The translations under genes and the position numbers were made by a program. The notes beneath the pieces are model-generated. The model did no database searches. It saw only the letters and a list, made by a program, of their open reading frames with translations, and had not been told where the DNA came from. Of a stretch of DNA of 64,000 nt, positions 27,574 to 37,199 are shown piece after piece; within the stretch, counting starts at the first letter, position 1; each line of letters opens with the position of its first letter. The DNA lies in contig NZ_QQAV01000008.1 of NCBI RefSeq assembly GCF_003350475.1, positions 96,507 to 160,506 of the forward strand, in the 5' to 3' direction. The DNA is from Pseudacidovorax intermedius. GTDB lineage: Bacteria; Pseudomonadota; Gammaproteobacteria; Burkholderiales; Burkholderiaceae_C.

Positions 27574-28323
27574 TCAAGCGGCGGTGCGCAGCTGGCGCAG
27601 GGCCGCGATCTCGGCGCGGGTGACGGCTGTCAGGTCGTCGCCGATCAGCGGGTATTCGATGGCATGGGGCACGTCGGCCGGCAGGGCGCGCAGCACGGCG
27701 CGCCAGGGTGCGGCCGATTCGGCCAGCGGCACCGCGACCCACTTGTCGGGCCGGCGCTGCACGCCCTTGGCATGCACGTAGCGCACACGGGGGGCCAGGG
27801 CCCGGGCGGCCTCCAGCGGGCATTCGCCCAGCCAGTGCCAGTTGCCCATGTCGAAGGTCATGCCCAGGTCCAGGCCGGCGGCCTGCTGGGCGTCGAAGAA
27901 GGCGAGCAGCGCGTCGAGTGTGCCGGCGGTGGGCGTCTGGTCGTTCTCGATCACCAGTTCCACCGGCGTGCGGGCCAGGGCCTCTCGCAGGGCTTCGAGC
28001 GATTCGCCGCTTCGCGTGGCGTGGAAGCCGCCGATGGCCATCTTGAGGCGGGGCGCATCGAGGGCGACTGCGCGGGCGAGGCCGGTCTGGAGCGCGGTCG
28101 TGTCGAGCTGCCCGTCGGTAGTCCACAGGCCTTCGGGGCTGGAGTAGACCGCGGCATGCCCCTTGAGCGCCGCCAGTTCGGACACGGGATTGCGCAGCAG
28201 CTCGCCACGCACCTCGACGCTGTCCACGCCGGCTTCATAGGCCAGGCCCGTGGCCCAGGCCTGGCCATGACGGCCCACCTCGGCCGCGCCGAAGGAGGAA
28301 AGAGAGATCAGGACGGAGAACAT
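27574..28323 (-). CDS. kguE: Sugar phosphate isomerase/epimerase-like TIM-barrel protein (KguE-like)
   Basis: 249 residues with the xylose-isomerase-like barrel: GVDSVEVRGELL, VELVIENDQTPT (Glu metal ligand), GMTFDMGNWHW (Asp/His) and VRYVHAKGV. KguE is the conserved but poorly characterised first enzyme gene of Pseudomonas kgu operons. It lies four bases after the ABC ATPase gene and 34 bases before kguK, so it is part of one transcript. Confidence 0.8.
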   Translation of the reverse strand: MFSVLISLSSFGAAEVGRHGQAWATGLAYEAGVDSVEVRGELLRNPVSELAALKGHAAVYSSPEGLWTTDGQLDTTALQTGLARAVALDAPRLKMAIGGFHATRSGESLEALREALARTPVELVIENDQTPTAGTLDALLAFFDAQQAAGLDLGMTFDMGNWHWLGECPLEAARALAPRVRYVHAKGVQRRPDKWVAVPLAESAAPWRAVLRALPADVPHAIEYPLIGDDLTAVTRAEIAALRQLRTAA

Positions 28324-28327
28324 CGTG

Positions 28328-29104
<777 letters not shown>

Positions 29105-29145
29105 CGTTCGGCTGCCTTGTGCGGTCGGATAGGGAAAGAAGCCAA

Positions 29146-29943
29146 TCAGGAGTTGGGCAGGGCCGGGAAGTCCGTGCCCAGCCACTTCTGGTAGAGCTTG
29201 TTCAGCTCGCCGTTCTTCTTGTTGCGCTCGACGAACTCGTCCAGCGTCTTCTTCAGCTCGGGCTGGCCCGGGCGCATGGCGATGCCCATGACCTGCTGGC
29301 GCAGGTTGAACTTGTTCTCGAAGTTGCTGCCGGCGCGCTTGGCGATCTGCGCCGCCACGGTGGTGGAGCAGCCGATGGCGTCGACCTGGCCCGACATCAG
29401 CGCCTGCATGGCCGAGGCGTCGTCGTCGAAGCGGCGGATCTCCGTGCCCTCGGGCGCCACGGCGGTCAGCGACACGTCCTGCGTGCTCGCGCGGGCCACG
29501 CCCACGCGCTTGCCCTTGAGGTCGGCGGGCGACTTCATCTCGACCTTGCTGCTGCCGTACAGCACGATGGTGGCGGCGGCATAGGGCACCGAGAAGTCCA
29601 CCTGCTTGGCGCGCTCGGGCGTGACGGCCAGCGAGGCGATCAGCAGGTCGACCTTGTTGGTCAGCAGGAAGGGAATGCGGTTGGGGCCGGTGACGGGCAC
29701 GATGTTGGCCTTCACGCCCAGGTCCTTGGCGAGCAGCTTGGCGACGTCGGCGTCGTAGCCGTCGGGCTGGTTCTTGGCGTCGGTGGTGCCGTAGGGCGGA
29801 AAGTCCACCAGCATGCCGATGGTGATCTCGCCCTTCTTCTTGATGTCGGCCACGGACTGGGCCGAGGCCAGGGGCGCGAAGGCGGTCGCACAGGCGGCCA
29901 GGCCCAGGGCCAGGGCGGTGCGGCGGTGCAGGCGGATGTTCAT
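29146..29943 (-). CDS. Periplasmic solute-binding protein of the polar-amino-acid ABC type
   Basis: 265 residues; AAGGAG stands seven bases before the ATG. The N-terminal signal peptide ends near ASAQ. SBP_bac_3 features: [35 protein letters not shown], and [11 protein letters not shown]. It delivers solute to the two adjacent permeases. The pocket residues cannot be assigned to a substrate by eye; operon context points to 2-ketogluconate or a related acid. Confidence 0.92.
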   Translation of the reverse strand: MNIRLHRRTALALGLAACATAFAPLASAQSVADIKKKGEITIGMLVDFPPYGTTDAKNQPDGYDADVAKLLAKDLGVKANIVPVTGPNRIPFLLTNKVDLLIASLAVTPERAKQVDFSVPYAAATIVLYGSSKVEMKSPADLKGKRVGVARASTQDVSLTAVAPEGTEIRRFDDDASAMQALMSGQVDAIGCSTTVAAQIAKRAGSNFENKFNLRQQVMGIAMRPGQPELKKTLDEFVERNKKNGELNKLYQKWLGTDFPALPNS

Positions 29944-29993
29944 GGAGGTCTCCTTGGGGTTGGACGGGACGGGGATGAAGAGAGGAGGCGCAG

Positions 29994-30647
29994 TCAGCGG
30001 GCGAGCGCCCGCGCGCGGCGGCGCTCCATGTGCGCAGCCAGCAGCGACAGCGGCCAGCAGATCACAAAGTACAGCGCGGCCACGGTGCTGAACACTTCCA
30101 GCGGCTGGAAGGTGGCGTTGTTGATGATCTGGCCGGCGCGGGTGATCTCGGTGAAGCCGATGATGGCCGCCAGGGACGTGCCCTTGATGATCTGCACCAC
30201 ATAGCCCACGGTGGGCGGCAGCGCGATCTTGAAGGCCTGGGGCAGCACCACGTCGCGCAGGCGGGCGGTGTACGACAGGTTGAGTGCCATGGCCGCTTCC
30301 CACTGGCCGCGCGGAATGGCCTGGATGCAGCCGCGCCAGATCTCGCCCAGGAAGGCGGCGCTGTTGAGGATCAGGGCCGCGCCCGCGGCGACCCAGGGGT
30401 TGATGTCCATCCCCAGCACGGGTGCGCCGAAGAAGATCAGGAAGAGCTGCAGCAGCAGCGGCGTGCCCTGGAACACCTGGATGAACACGCCCGAGGCGAA
30501 GAGCGCCGCGCGGTTCTCGCTGGTGCGCGCCAGCGCGACGATCAGGCCCAGGATGGCGCCGCCCACGAAGGCGATGGCCGACAGGGCCAGCGTCCATTGG
30601 GCCGCTTCGAGGATGAACAGGAATTCGGGAAAGCCGAAGGTACGCAT
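29994..30647 (-). CDS. ABC transporter permease (HisM/GltK type)
   Basis: 217 residues with about five membrane helices and the EAA-type loop motif [22 protein letters not shown] that contacts the ATPase. [17 protein letters not shown] is typical of this family. It pairs with the second permease encoded 24 bases upstream to form the membrane channel. Confidence 0.92.
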   Translation of the reverse strand: MRTFGFPEFLFILEAAQWTLALSAIAFVGGAILGLIVALARTSENRAALFASGVFIQVFQGTPLLLQLFLIFFGAPVLGMDINPWVAAGAALILNSAAFLGEIWRGCIQAIPRGQWEAAMALNLSYTARLRDVVLPQAFKIALPPTVGYVVQIIKGTSLAAIIGFTEITRAGQIINNATFQPLEVFSTVAALYFVICWPLSLLAAHMERRRARALAR

Positions 30648-30671
30648 GGTGGTCGTGTCCTTGTGCTGCCT

Positions 30672-31343
30672 TCAGCGGCGGTCGGGGTAGTGCAGCACGC
30701 GCTGGTAGATCAGCTTGAACAGCAGCGAGAAGAGCAGGGCGAGGCCCAGGTAGATGGCGGCCACGACGATGTAGATCTCGAAGCTGCGGAAGGTCTGCGA
30801 CTGCAGCGTGGCTGCCACCGAGGTGAGGTCGTCGGCCGAGATCACCGACACCACGGCCGAACTCAGCATCAGCAGGATGAACTGGCTGGTCAGGGCCGGA
30901 TAGATGGCCTTGAGCGCCGGCTTGATGATGATGAAGCGGAAGATCTCCCAGCCCTTGAGGTTGAGCGCGCGGCCCGCCTCGATCTGGCCCTTGGGAATGG
31001 ACTCGATGCCGGCGCGGATGATCTCGGTGGCATAGGCGCCCAGGTTGACCACCATGGCCGTGAGCGCGGCCATGTAGGGCGACCAGCGCACGCCGATGAC
31101 CGGCAGCGCGAAGAAAAAGAAGAACAGCTGCACCAGGAAGGGCGTGTTCCGGATCACCTCGATGTAGGCGTTGATCAGGAAGCGCAGCGGCGCTGGGCCG
31201 CTGGTCTTCCCCCAGGCGCACACCACGGCCACGGCAAGACCCAGCAGGGTGGCAGTGAGGGAGAGCTGCACCGTGATCCATGTGCCCTTGAGCAGCAGGG
31301 GCCAGGCGGCGAGCACGGCATCGAACTGGAACTGGTAATTCAC
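30672..31343 (-). CDS. ABC transporter permease (HisQ/GltJ type), first gene of the kgu operon
   Basis: 223 residues from a GTG start (NYQFQFDAVLAAWPLLLKG). Five hydrophobic segments, RNTPFLVQLFFFFFALP, and the EAA loop EAGRALNLKGWEIFRFIIIKPA. It is the first gene after the promoter/operator at 31389-31406, with a leader of about 45 bases. No strong ribosome site is seen before the GTG. Confidence 0.92.
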   Translation of the reverse strand: MNYQFQFDAVLAAWPLLLKGTWITVQLSLTATLLGLAVAVVCAWGKTSGPAPLRFLINAYIEVIRNTPFLVQLFFFFFALPVIGVRWSPYMAALTAMVVNLGAYATEIIRAGIESIPKGQIEAGRALNLKGWEIFRFIIIKPALKAIYPALTSQFILLMLSSAVVSVISADDLTSVAATLQSQTFRSFEIYIVVAAIYLGLALLFSLLFKLIYQRVLHYPDRR

Positions 31344-31388
31344 GGGCGTTGGGCGCGTGGGCGCGCCGGTGTGTCTCCGATGACGGAA

Positions 31389-31406
31389 ATTATGAAACCG
31401 GTTTCA
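31389..31406 (-). promoter_or_regulatory. PtxS-type operator overlapping a -10 element, before the kgu operon
   Basis: The perfect palindrome TGAAACCGGTTTCA occupies 31393-31406. On the minus strand it merges with CATAAT (31389-31394), a good -10 hexamer, with the palindrome filling the -35/-10 spacer, so bound repressor would block the promoter. The sequence equals the operator I recall for Pseudomonas PtxS, and a PtxS-like gene ends this operon. Confidence 0.85.
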
Positions 31407-31437
31407 GGGATTGTGTTCAGGGTTTGCCCTGAGGTGA

Positions 31438-31722
31438 AAGTGCCTCGCCACCCATGGAGACTCGCTGGAGCGAATCGCACGCCGGGAGGGCTCGACGGTC
31501 GAACATCTGAAGCGACTGAACGCTGGCGCGCTTGTGCTCAGACCCGATCAGGTCCGGAAATGCCAAAAGGCCACGACGCGCCGCGTCATCGTCGGCTGGA
31601 TCGCGATGCGTGCGTCGACCGTCGCGACTTACTACAACGCAGGCGGCGACAGCCACTACGCAAGTAAGTTGGACTATGCGTGGGCCACCGTGCGTCGACG
31701 CAGGGCAGCACTGTGTCGTTGA
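31438..31722 (+). pseudogene. C-terminal remnant of a LysM / lysozyme-like protein
   Basis: In frame from 31438 to a TGA at 31722, preceded by an in-frame TGA at 31435 and without a start codon. The residues HGDSLERIARREGSTVEHL form most of a LysM peptidoglycan-binding module; further on, ATYYNAGGDSHYASKLDYA resembles the C-terminal motif of lysozyme-like cell-wall enzymes. It therefore looks like the 3' end of a longer effector-type gene whose front has been lost. It overlaps the start of the next gene by ten bases, as effector/immunity pairs often do. Confidence 0.6.
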
Positions 31723-32144
31723 AGCACTGGATCGGGGCAGTCCTCTTTTTCGTCGCCGGCGCAGCGGCGATGGCGGGGGGCACGGACAAGCCTTGGCAAG
31801 GGCGATTCGAGGGTACAGGTCGCGCCTGTTCCGGTGTGCTATCGCTCGACGCCGGCGTGTTGTCCTGGCGCTGGCGCTACGGCGCTTGCGCGGGCCGGCG
31901 GTACACGACGCTTCAGGGCATGCGTGAGGGCAATGCGGCTGGGCTGGTGGCACGGCTCTCGGGGTCGACCAGTGCTCGCTGCCCCTACCGAGTGATCGAA
32001 GTCGAGCAGGCAGACACCTACGCGTGGAACGTCAGCGGCTTCCCGTCTCTGGAGGCCTACGAGAACAGGGATCTGCCAGGCTGGCGGGATTCGCCCAGGC
32101 CTGACCGATACGTCTTCTCCTGCCTGATGACCAAGGTGCGGTGA
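31713..32144 (+). CDS. Secreted small protein, possible periplasmic immunity or lysozyme-inhibitor-like protein
   Basis: About 143 residues from a GTG at 31713; the start is tentative (GTG at 31680 is the alternative). The N-terminus SLKHWIGAVLFFVAGAAAMA is a signal peptide. The mature part is beta-rich with paired cysteines (GRACSGVL, RYGACAGR, ARCPYRV, FSCLM). I do not recognise a named family. Because it directly overlaps the end of a LysM/lysozyme-like remnant, a role protecting the cell's own periplasm from that enzyme is the natural guess. Confidence 0.6.
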   Translation: MSLKHWIGAVLFFVAGAAAMAGGTDKPWQGRFEGTGRACSGVLSLDAGVLSWRWRYGACAGRRYTTLQGMREGNAAGLVARLSGSTSARCPYRVIEVEQADTYAWNVSGFPSLEAYENRDLPGWRDSPRPDRYVFSCLMTKVR

Positions 32145-32200
32145 GTGCCATACGCCCGCGCTCCCTTGGGATCCGCCGCGCCGGGCGTTAGCATGGCCGC

Positions 32201-32620
32201 GTGCTGTACCGCCTGATATATGTGAGCCGCGCACGGGCCTTCCGGTCCGACGATGTGGCGTCCATCCTCAAACAGTCGCGGGAGAACAATGCGCCCGCGG
32301 GCGTGACCGGTGCGTTGTGCCTGCTGGATGGCGTGTACATGCAGTACCTGGAGGGCCCGCAGGCCGCAGTGGAGCGCCTCTACGCCCGCATCCTGGACGA
32401 CGACCGGCACCAGCAGGTCAAGTTGCTGGACCGCGGTCCGGCGCCGGCGCGGGTGTTCGCCGACTGGTCGATGGCACTGCTGGATTGGGACGAGCGCATC
32501 CGCGCGGTGTTTCTGCTGCACGGCATGCCGCATCCGCTGGACCTCTACGCCACGCCTTCCGATCAGGCGGCTGCGCTGTTTGGCGCACTCGCGCGCACGC
32601 CGGGCTGGGTGCCGCTGTAG
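32201..32620 (+). CDS. BLUF-domain blue-light sensor
   Basis: 139 residues from a GTG. The BLUF flavin-binding fold is complete: LYRLIYVSRA with Tyr7, RENNAPAGVTGALCLLDG with Asn30, VYMQYLEGP with Gln48, and FADWSMALL with Trp89 and Met91. The Tyr/Gln pair is the photoactive hydrogen-bond switch around FAD. There is only a short C-terminal extension and no output domain, so it must signal by protein contact, as in short BLUF proteins such as PixD. It stands alone, convergent with the stress operon on its right. Confidence 0.93.
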   Translation: MLYRLIYVSRARAFRSDDVASILKQSRENNAPAGVTGALCLLDGVYMQYLEGPQAAVERLYARILDDDRHQQVKLLDRGPAPARVFADWSMALLDWDERIRAVFLLHGMPHPLDLYATPSDQAAALFGALARTPGWVPL

Positions 32621-32667
32621 GCGGATGCGACACCGCGGCCCCGGCGTCGCGCAGGGCGTCCCGGCGA

Positions 32668-33438
32668 TCAGCGTGGGGCGTGGCCGGCGCCGGCCTCGGA
32701 TGGGTGATGCCCGCGGCCCGTCGGGTCGGTGATCTGCAGCGGCGGTCCGCGCTGCCAGGCATCCGCACCCTCGGCGATCGGTGGCAGGGGCAATGATTCT
32801 CGCGACGCCCGCTTGCGGGTGCTGTCGATGCCCAATCGTTCGTCGCGTTCCTTCAGCAGTTCGGGCCGCAGCTGGCCGTCGGCGGTGAAGCCCATCATGA
32901 GCTGCGGCACGCCCACGGGGAGTTCCTTGTCCTGGTCGGTGTGCCAGGTATGAAAGGTCTTCCCGTAGGTATCGACCAGATCCTTCATCAACGCGGTCTC
33001 GGCCACGTCCGGAACACCGGGCGCCACCAGCTGGCCGGACTTGACCTCGTGCACATGGCTGTGCCACAGCGCCTTCTCGGCATCGGGGAGTCCCTCGAAC
33101 AGGCGGCGGCTGACGATGTACTCCACGCCCATGATCTTCGCGTCGGCGCGGTTGCCGTCATAGATCACGCACTGGCTGACCTCGTCGTTCAGCCGACTGC
33201 AGTAGTGGTGCGCCTCCATCTGGCCGTCCATGCGGCCGCTGTAGAAGTGGAAGCCATCGAGGTACAGGTTCAGCGCCTGCAGCGGGGCCTTGCCCTGCAG
33301 GGCCGAGGCGCCGGTCTCCAGCATCAGGTCGGTGCTGCTGCGCGATTCGCCCGGCGCTTGAACGGGCGAGGGCGCTTCATGGTCGCCGCAGGCGCCCAAC
33401 AGCAGCGCGGCGGCGAGAGCGGGAAGGCGGCGCGCCAT
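32668..33438 (-). CDS. DUF1264 lipoprotein
   Basis: 256 residues. A lipobox (LLLGAC, Cys17) ends the signal sequence, so it is a membrane-anchored lipoprotein. The body carries the DUF1264 pattern (LDGFHFYSGRMDGQMEAHHYCSRL shortened here; HYC followed by QCVIYDG, and LWHSHVHEV). The family is found in plants and bacteria and has no settled function. The gene starts two bases after the SDR stop and closes the Mn-catalase operon. Confidence 0.85.
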   Translation of the reverse strand: MARRLPALAAALLLGACGDHEAPSPVQAPGESRSSTDLMLETGASALQGKAPLQALNLYLDGFHFYSGRMDGQMEAHHYCSRLNDEVSQCVIYDGNRADAKIMGVEYIVSRRLFEGLPDAEKALWHSHVHEVKSGQLVAPGVPDVAETALMKDLVDTYGKTFHTWHTDQDKELPVGVPQLMMGFTADGQLRPELLKERDERLGIDSTRKRASRESLPLPPIAEGADAWQRGPPLQITDPTGRGHHPSEAGAGHAPR

Positions 33439-33440
33439 CG

Positions 33441-34298
33441 CTAGATCAACGGCACGCCGCCGGTGACCGCGACCGTGGCGCCCGAGATGTAGCTCGCTTC
33501 GTCGGAGGCCAGCATCACGTAGGCCGCCTGCAGTTCCTTGGGCTGGGCGGGACGCTTCATGGGCGTCTGCTGGCCGAACGTGGCCACCTGCTCGGGCGGC
33601 ATCGTCGAGGGAATCAGCGGCGTCCATACGGGGCCGGGCGCCACGCAGTTCACGCGGATGCCCCTCTCGGCCAGCAACTGGGCCAGCCCGCCGGTGAGGT
33701 TCTGGATCGCGCCCTTGGTCGCGGCATAGGCCACCAGCGTGGCATTGGGCTTGTCGGCGTTGATCGACGCGGTGTTGATGATCGAGGCGCCGGGCTTCAT
33801 GTGCGGCACTGCGGCCTTGGCCAGGAAGAACATGGCGAAGACGTTGGTGCGGAAGGTGCGGTCGATCTCCTCTTCGGTCAACTCGTCCAGCGACTTGTGG
33901 CTCATCTGGAAGGCGGCGTTGTTGACCAGTACGTCGAGGCGGCCGAACTGCTGCACGGCCGCATCCACCAGCGAGCGGCAATGCGCCTCGCTGCGGATGT
34001 CGCCCGCGATGGCCAGGCACTGGCGGCCCTCTTTCTGTACCCACTCGCGGGTGACGCGGGCATCGCTTTCCTCTTCCTCCAGGAAGGAGATCAGCACATC
34101 TGCGCCCTCGCGCGCGAAGGCCAGGGCGACGGCGCGGCCGATACCGCTGTCGCCGCCGGTGATCAGTGCTACCTTGCCCTGCAGCTTGCCGCTGCCGCGG
34201 TAGCTGTCGGCGCCGAAGTCGGGCTCCGGGTTCATGCGCGATTCCAGTCCGGGGGGCTGCTGGGGCGGCGTGGAGGCCTGGGGCGTGGGTTCAGTCAT
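33441..34298 (-). CDS. Short-chain dehydrogenase/reductase (general-stress YdaD/YhdG type)
   Basis: 285 residues. Cofactor motif TGGDSGIGRAVA, NNAAFQ, and catalytic YAATK. The N-terminal ~35-residue extension rich in Pro/Gln before GKLQGKVALITGG is typical of the SDR proteins found with catalases in stress loci. The substrate is unknown. Its start overlaps the stop of the cysteine hydrolase gene by eight bases. Confidence 0.9.
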   Translation of the reverse strand: MTEPTPQASTPPQQPPGLESRMNPEPDFGADSYRGSGKLQGKVALITGGDSGIGRAVALAFAREGADVLISFLEEEESDARVTREWVQKEGRQCLAIAGDIRSEAHCRSLVDAAVQQFGRLDVLVNNAAFQMSHKSLDELTEEEIDRTFRTNVFAMFFLAKAAVPHMKPGASIINTASINADKPNATLVAYAATKGAIQNLTGGLAQLLAERGIRVNCVAPGPVWTPLIPSTMPPEQVATFGQQTPMKRPAQPKELQAAYVMLASDEASYISGATVAVTGGVPLI

Positions 34299-34926
34299 TG
34301 GAGGGCTCCTGGCGGGTGGGTGGGGAAGGGGTGGGAGAAGGCGGCGTGTCTTCGAAGAGCACGCGCCAGGTGGGCGGTGCCTCGACCTTCCAGGTCTCGC
34401 GCAACTGCTGCAGAAGTACCTGATGCCGCGCGTCGCCCTGAGAGGCGGAGCAATCCGCCGGCACGATCGGGTCCAGCTCGCGCATGCGCGCGTCCGACAC
34501 GGACATGAGTACGCACTGGTCACTGGAGACGCCCGCCAGCACCAGCCGCTGCACCTGCAGATGCTGCAACAGGAAGGGCATGGGCGTGCCGTGAAAGATC
34601 GAGTGCTTGGGCTTGAGCACGAAATAGTCGTCGTCGTGCGGGCGCATCAGGCGCGTGATCTCCGCGCCCGGCCCGTCCTGGGCCAGCGCCGCGTCGACCA
34701 GCGCATGGAAGTCCGAGCGCCAGCGTCCGCGGTTGTCGTTGGCATAGATGACCGGCACGCCGCGTTCGCGGCAGGCCTGGGCCAGCGCCGCAATGTCGGT
34801 GGCCACACGGCGGGCGTGCGGCAGCAGGTGCTCGGCATCCGGAAAGTCCCAGCCGCTGATCATGTCGATGATGACCAGCGCCAGGCCCCCCGGCGCTGCC
34901 GCGTCCGCGTCGTGCCTGTCGCTCAC
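34291..34926 (-). CDS. Cysteine hydrolase of the isochorismatase family
   Basis: 211 residues from a GTG at 34926 that overlaps the catalase stop (GTGA). Catalytic triad residues are visible: Asp21 in VIIDMISGW, Lys105 in YFVLKPKHS and Cys138 in GVSSDQCVL. Members hydrolyse amide or ester bonds of small molecules (nicotinamide, isochorismate, peroxyureidoacrylate). The Pro-rich C-terminus is low complexity. Substrate not predictable. Confidence 0.88.
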   Translation of the reverse strand: MSDRHDADAAAPGGLALVIIDMISGWDFPDAEHLLPHARRVATDIAALAQACRERGVPVIYANDNRGRWRSDFHALVDAALAQDGPGAEITRLMRPHDDDYFVLKPKHSIFHGTPMPFLLQHLQVQRLVLAGVSSDQCVLMSVSDARMRELDPIVPADCSASQGDARHQVLLQQLRETWKVEAPPTWRVLFEDTPPSPTPSPPTRQEPSND

Positions 34927-35822
34927 TTTTTGGTGGCCGCCGGCGGCGGGGTCACGCCGGCGCCCAGCTCGGCACCCGTGGTGGGGTCGATGTCGGTCCG
35001 GGACTGCGTGCGCGTCGCCATGGCGCGCAGGACTTCGGCATCGCCCTCGGGCAGCTCCACCGAAGCCCAGCCGGTGCGGCCGTCGACCGGTCCCGAGTCC
35101 TGCGTCATCGGCACGAAGTCCCAGTCCGGACCTTCGTTCCACGGACCCTTGAGATCGGCCTCGCCCTTGGACATGCGGAAGTACACACTGGTGAAGCGCG
35201 GGTCGCCAGGCAGCTTGCCTGGCGGGAAGTTGGGCTCGATGCTGTAGAGCGCCTTCTCGAAGGACTTCTGGTGCGCCACTTCGCGCGTCATCAGGAAGGT
35301 GAGGGCGTCCTTCACGCCCGGGTCTTCGGTCAGGTTGATGAGCCGCTCGTAGACGATCTTGGCGCGGGCCTCGGCCGCGATGTTCGAGCGAAGGTCGGCC
35401 GTGGGCTCGCCGATGGTGTCCACATAGGCGGCCGTCCACGGCACGCCCGCGGAGTTGACCAGCGGTGCGCCGCCGCCATAGAGCACCTGCGTCAGGTGGC
35501 TGTCGTTGCCCGCGCCGGTGATGGAGCGATACATCTCGCCCTGCTCGTCCACGCCTTCGGCCAGACGGCCCTTGGCGCCCTTGTTGAGCATGCACACCAG
35601 GTTGCCGATCACTTCGAGGTGACTCAGCTCTTCGGTGGCGATGTCGAACAGCATGTCCTTGCGACCCGGGTCGTCCTCGGCAATGGCCTGGGTGAAGTAG
35701 CGGCAGGCGGCGGCCAGTTCGCCCTGCGGCCCGCCGAACTGCTCCAGCATGAGGTTGGCAAGGCCCGGGTTGGGCATGCTGACATGCACGGTGTACTGCA
35801 GTCGCTTGTTGTGCGAGAACAT
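34923..35822 (-). CDS. Manganese (non-heme) catalase
   Basis: 299 residues with AGGAG upstream of the ATG. Ferritin-like four-helix bundle with dimanganese ligands in ELAAACRYF, TEELSHLEVIG, AEARAKIVYERL and REVAHQKSFEKAL. It decomposes hydrogen peroxide without heme. It is the first gene of a four-gene stress operon reading leftwards, and is divergent from a DUF892 gene. Confidence 0.94.
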   Translation of the reverse strand: MFSHNKRLQYTVHVSMPNPGLANLMLEQFGGPQGELAAACRYFTQAIAEDDPGRKDMLFDIATEELSHLEVIGNLVCMLNKGAKGRLAEGVDEQGEMYRSITGAGNDSHLTQVLYGGGAPLVNSAGVPWTAAYVDTIGEPTADLRSNIAAEARAKIVYERLINLTEDPGVKDALTFLMTREVAHQKSFEKALYSIEPNFPPGKLPGDPRFTSVYFRMSKGEADLKGPWNEGPDWDFVPMTQDSGPVDGRTGWASVELPEGDAEVLRAMATRTQSRTDIDPTTGAELGAGVTPPPAATKK

Positions 35823-36242
35823 GAAGAAGACTCCTGTGGGGTGATGGGATTGGAAGGGCCCTGCCATTGCAGGGGTGCCAGCGCACAGCGTTCGCAGGGC
35901 GGGGGCCGAGGCGTGTAGGTGAAGGCCCAGGTGCGAGTGGGAGCGGGCAGCCGGGCGTCGGCAGGCCTCTCCGTCGGCCAGGTTCGGGGCGCACACCTCG
36001 CGTCTGGCCGGCCGGGCGGAGGGACTCTTCCTACAGGGTGCGCGCCGATGCGCCCCAGGGTGGCGACTTCGACATCCAACGAGGACGCACCCATGAATCC
36101 CCACTCTGGCAAGGCTTTCGGCGTGGACCTGGCGCAAGAGTCGGCCGCGGGCGAGGAAGACCCGGGCGCGTCGCTCGACGGACTTGCCATGGGTGGCACC
36201 CCTGCCGACCCGCTTTCTCCCACCCCTACACGGAGCTTTTCG
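35823..36242. other. Divergent region between Mn catalase and the DUF892 gene
   Basis: About 420 bases that must contain both promoters. An ATG at 36093 with GAGG eight bases upstream opens in frame with the DUF892 gene and would add 50 Gly/Pro/Ser-rich residues; I treat it as an alternative start, not a separate gene. No other structure is obvious. Confidence 0.5.
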
Positions 36243-36752
36243 ATGACCCATCCCGCCGAACACCTGATGGACTGGCTGCGCGACGCCCACGCCATGGAAG
36301 AGCAGGCCGAGACCATGCTGCAGACCGCCAGCGATCGCCTGCAGAACTACCCCGAACTCAAGGCCAAGATGCAGGCGCATCTGCAGGAGACGCGCGAGCA
36401 GGCGCGCATGCTGCGCGAGTGCATCCAGCGCCGGGGCGGCGACACCTCGGGCATGAAGGACATGGCCGGCAAGATGAGCGCCATGGTGCAGGGCCTGACG
36501 GCCAAGATGGCCGACGACGAGGTGATGAAGGTGGCCATGAGCTGCTATGCCTTCGAGCATTTCGAAGTGGCCTCGTACCGCATCCTGGTGGCGGCCGCCG
36601 AGATGGCGCAGGACACGCAGACCCGCCAGGTGTGCGAGGACATCCTGCGGCAGGAAGAGGCGACCGCCGCCTGGATGGGCGAGCGGCTGGGCGTGCTGAC
36701 GCAGGAGTTCCTGGTGCTGTCGCAGGGCGCTGGTGCCGAGGCCAAGCGCTGA
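36243..36752 (+). CDS. DUF892 / YciF-like ferritin-fold stress protein
   Basis: 169 residues from the ATG at 36243 (GGAG seven bases upstream), starting MTHPAEHLMDWLRDAHAMEE, which matches the family's normal start. Helix motifs LMDWLRDAHAMEEQAETML, FEHFEVASYRILVAAAE and RQEEATAAWM form a ferritin-like bundle with candidate metal ligands. YciE/YciF-type proteins accompany Mn catalase in stress loci; function unresolved. The in-frame ATG at 36093 is possible. Confidence 0.85.
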   Translation: MTHPAEHLMDWLRDAHAMEEQAETMLQTASDRLQNYPELKAKMQAHLQETREQARMLRECIQRRGGDTSGMKDMAGKMSAMVQGLTAKMADDEVMKVAMSCYAFEHFEVASYRILVAAAEMAQDTQTRQVCEDILRQEEATAAWMGERLGVLTQEFLVLSQGAGAEAKR

Positions 36753-36776
36753 CCCGCGCGAGGCCCGAGTGGAGGC

Positions 36777-37199
36777 TCACTGCGCGGGCCGTCGCCCTTC
36801 GTCGACCAGCGCCTCGCGACTGAGATCGAAGTTGAGTTCGACCTTCACGCCCAGCGGGTCTTCCACGAACACCTGATGCAGGTGGGTTCCGGCGAGGGGC
36901 GACTCGCTGAATGGTACCCGCGCCGCGTTCAGGGCCCGTCGCATGCGATGCAGGCCCTCGGCCTTGAGTGCGACATGGTCGAGCGCGCCGCCCGTGCGGG
37001 ACGGCGTGCTGGAATGCAGCGCGTTGAGGTGGATGATGGCCTGGTCGCCGACATAGAGCCAATGGCCCGGATGCCGCAGCGCGGGCCGGAAGCCCTCCTT
37101 CAAGCCCAGTACGCGTGTGTAGAAGTCGAGCAGCACCGGCAGGTCGCCGGGCGCGCATCCCACCGTGAAGTGATGGAGGGCGGAAATCGCCGCACTCAC
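36777..37199 (-). CDS. VOC (glyoxalase/extradiol dioxygenase-like) protein
   Basis: 140 residues with paired beta-alpha-beta-beta-beta modules: ALHHFTVGC, FYTRVLGLKEGF, ALDHVALKAEG and DPLGVKVELNFD. His9, His68-region and Glu near the C-terminus could bind a metal. It is the last gene of the Bug / hydrolase / monooxygenase operon and its ATG overlaps the monooxygenase stop, so it probably handles an aromatic or oxidised intermediate. Confidence 0.85.
   Translation of the reverse strand: MSAAISALHHFTVGCAPGDLPVLLDFYTRVLGLKEGFRPALRHPGHWLYVGDQAIIHLNALHSSTPSRTGGALDHVALKAEGLHRMRRALNAARVPFSESPLAGTHLHQVFVEDPLGVKVELNFDLSREALVDEGRRPAQ

Noticed and set aside
29146-31281. A single 711-codon frame that looked like a fusion of permease and receptor
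   Set aside because: Only its last 265 codons are the receptor; the front is a shifted-frame shadow of the two permeases, and AAGGAG marks the receptor's own start.
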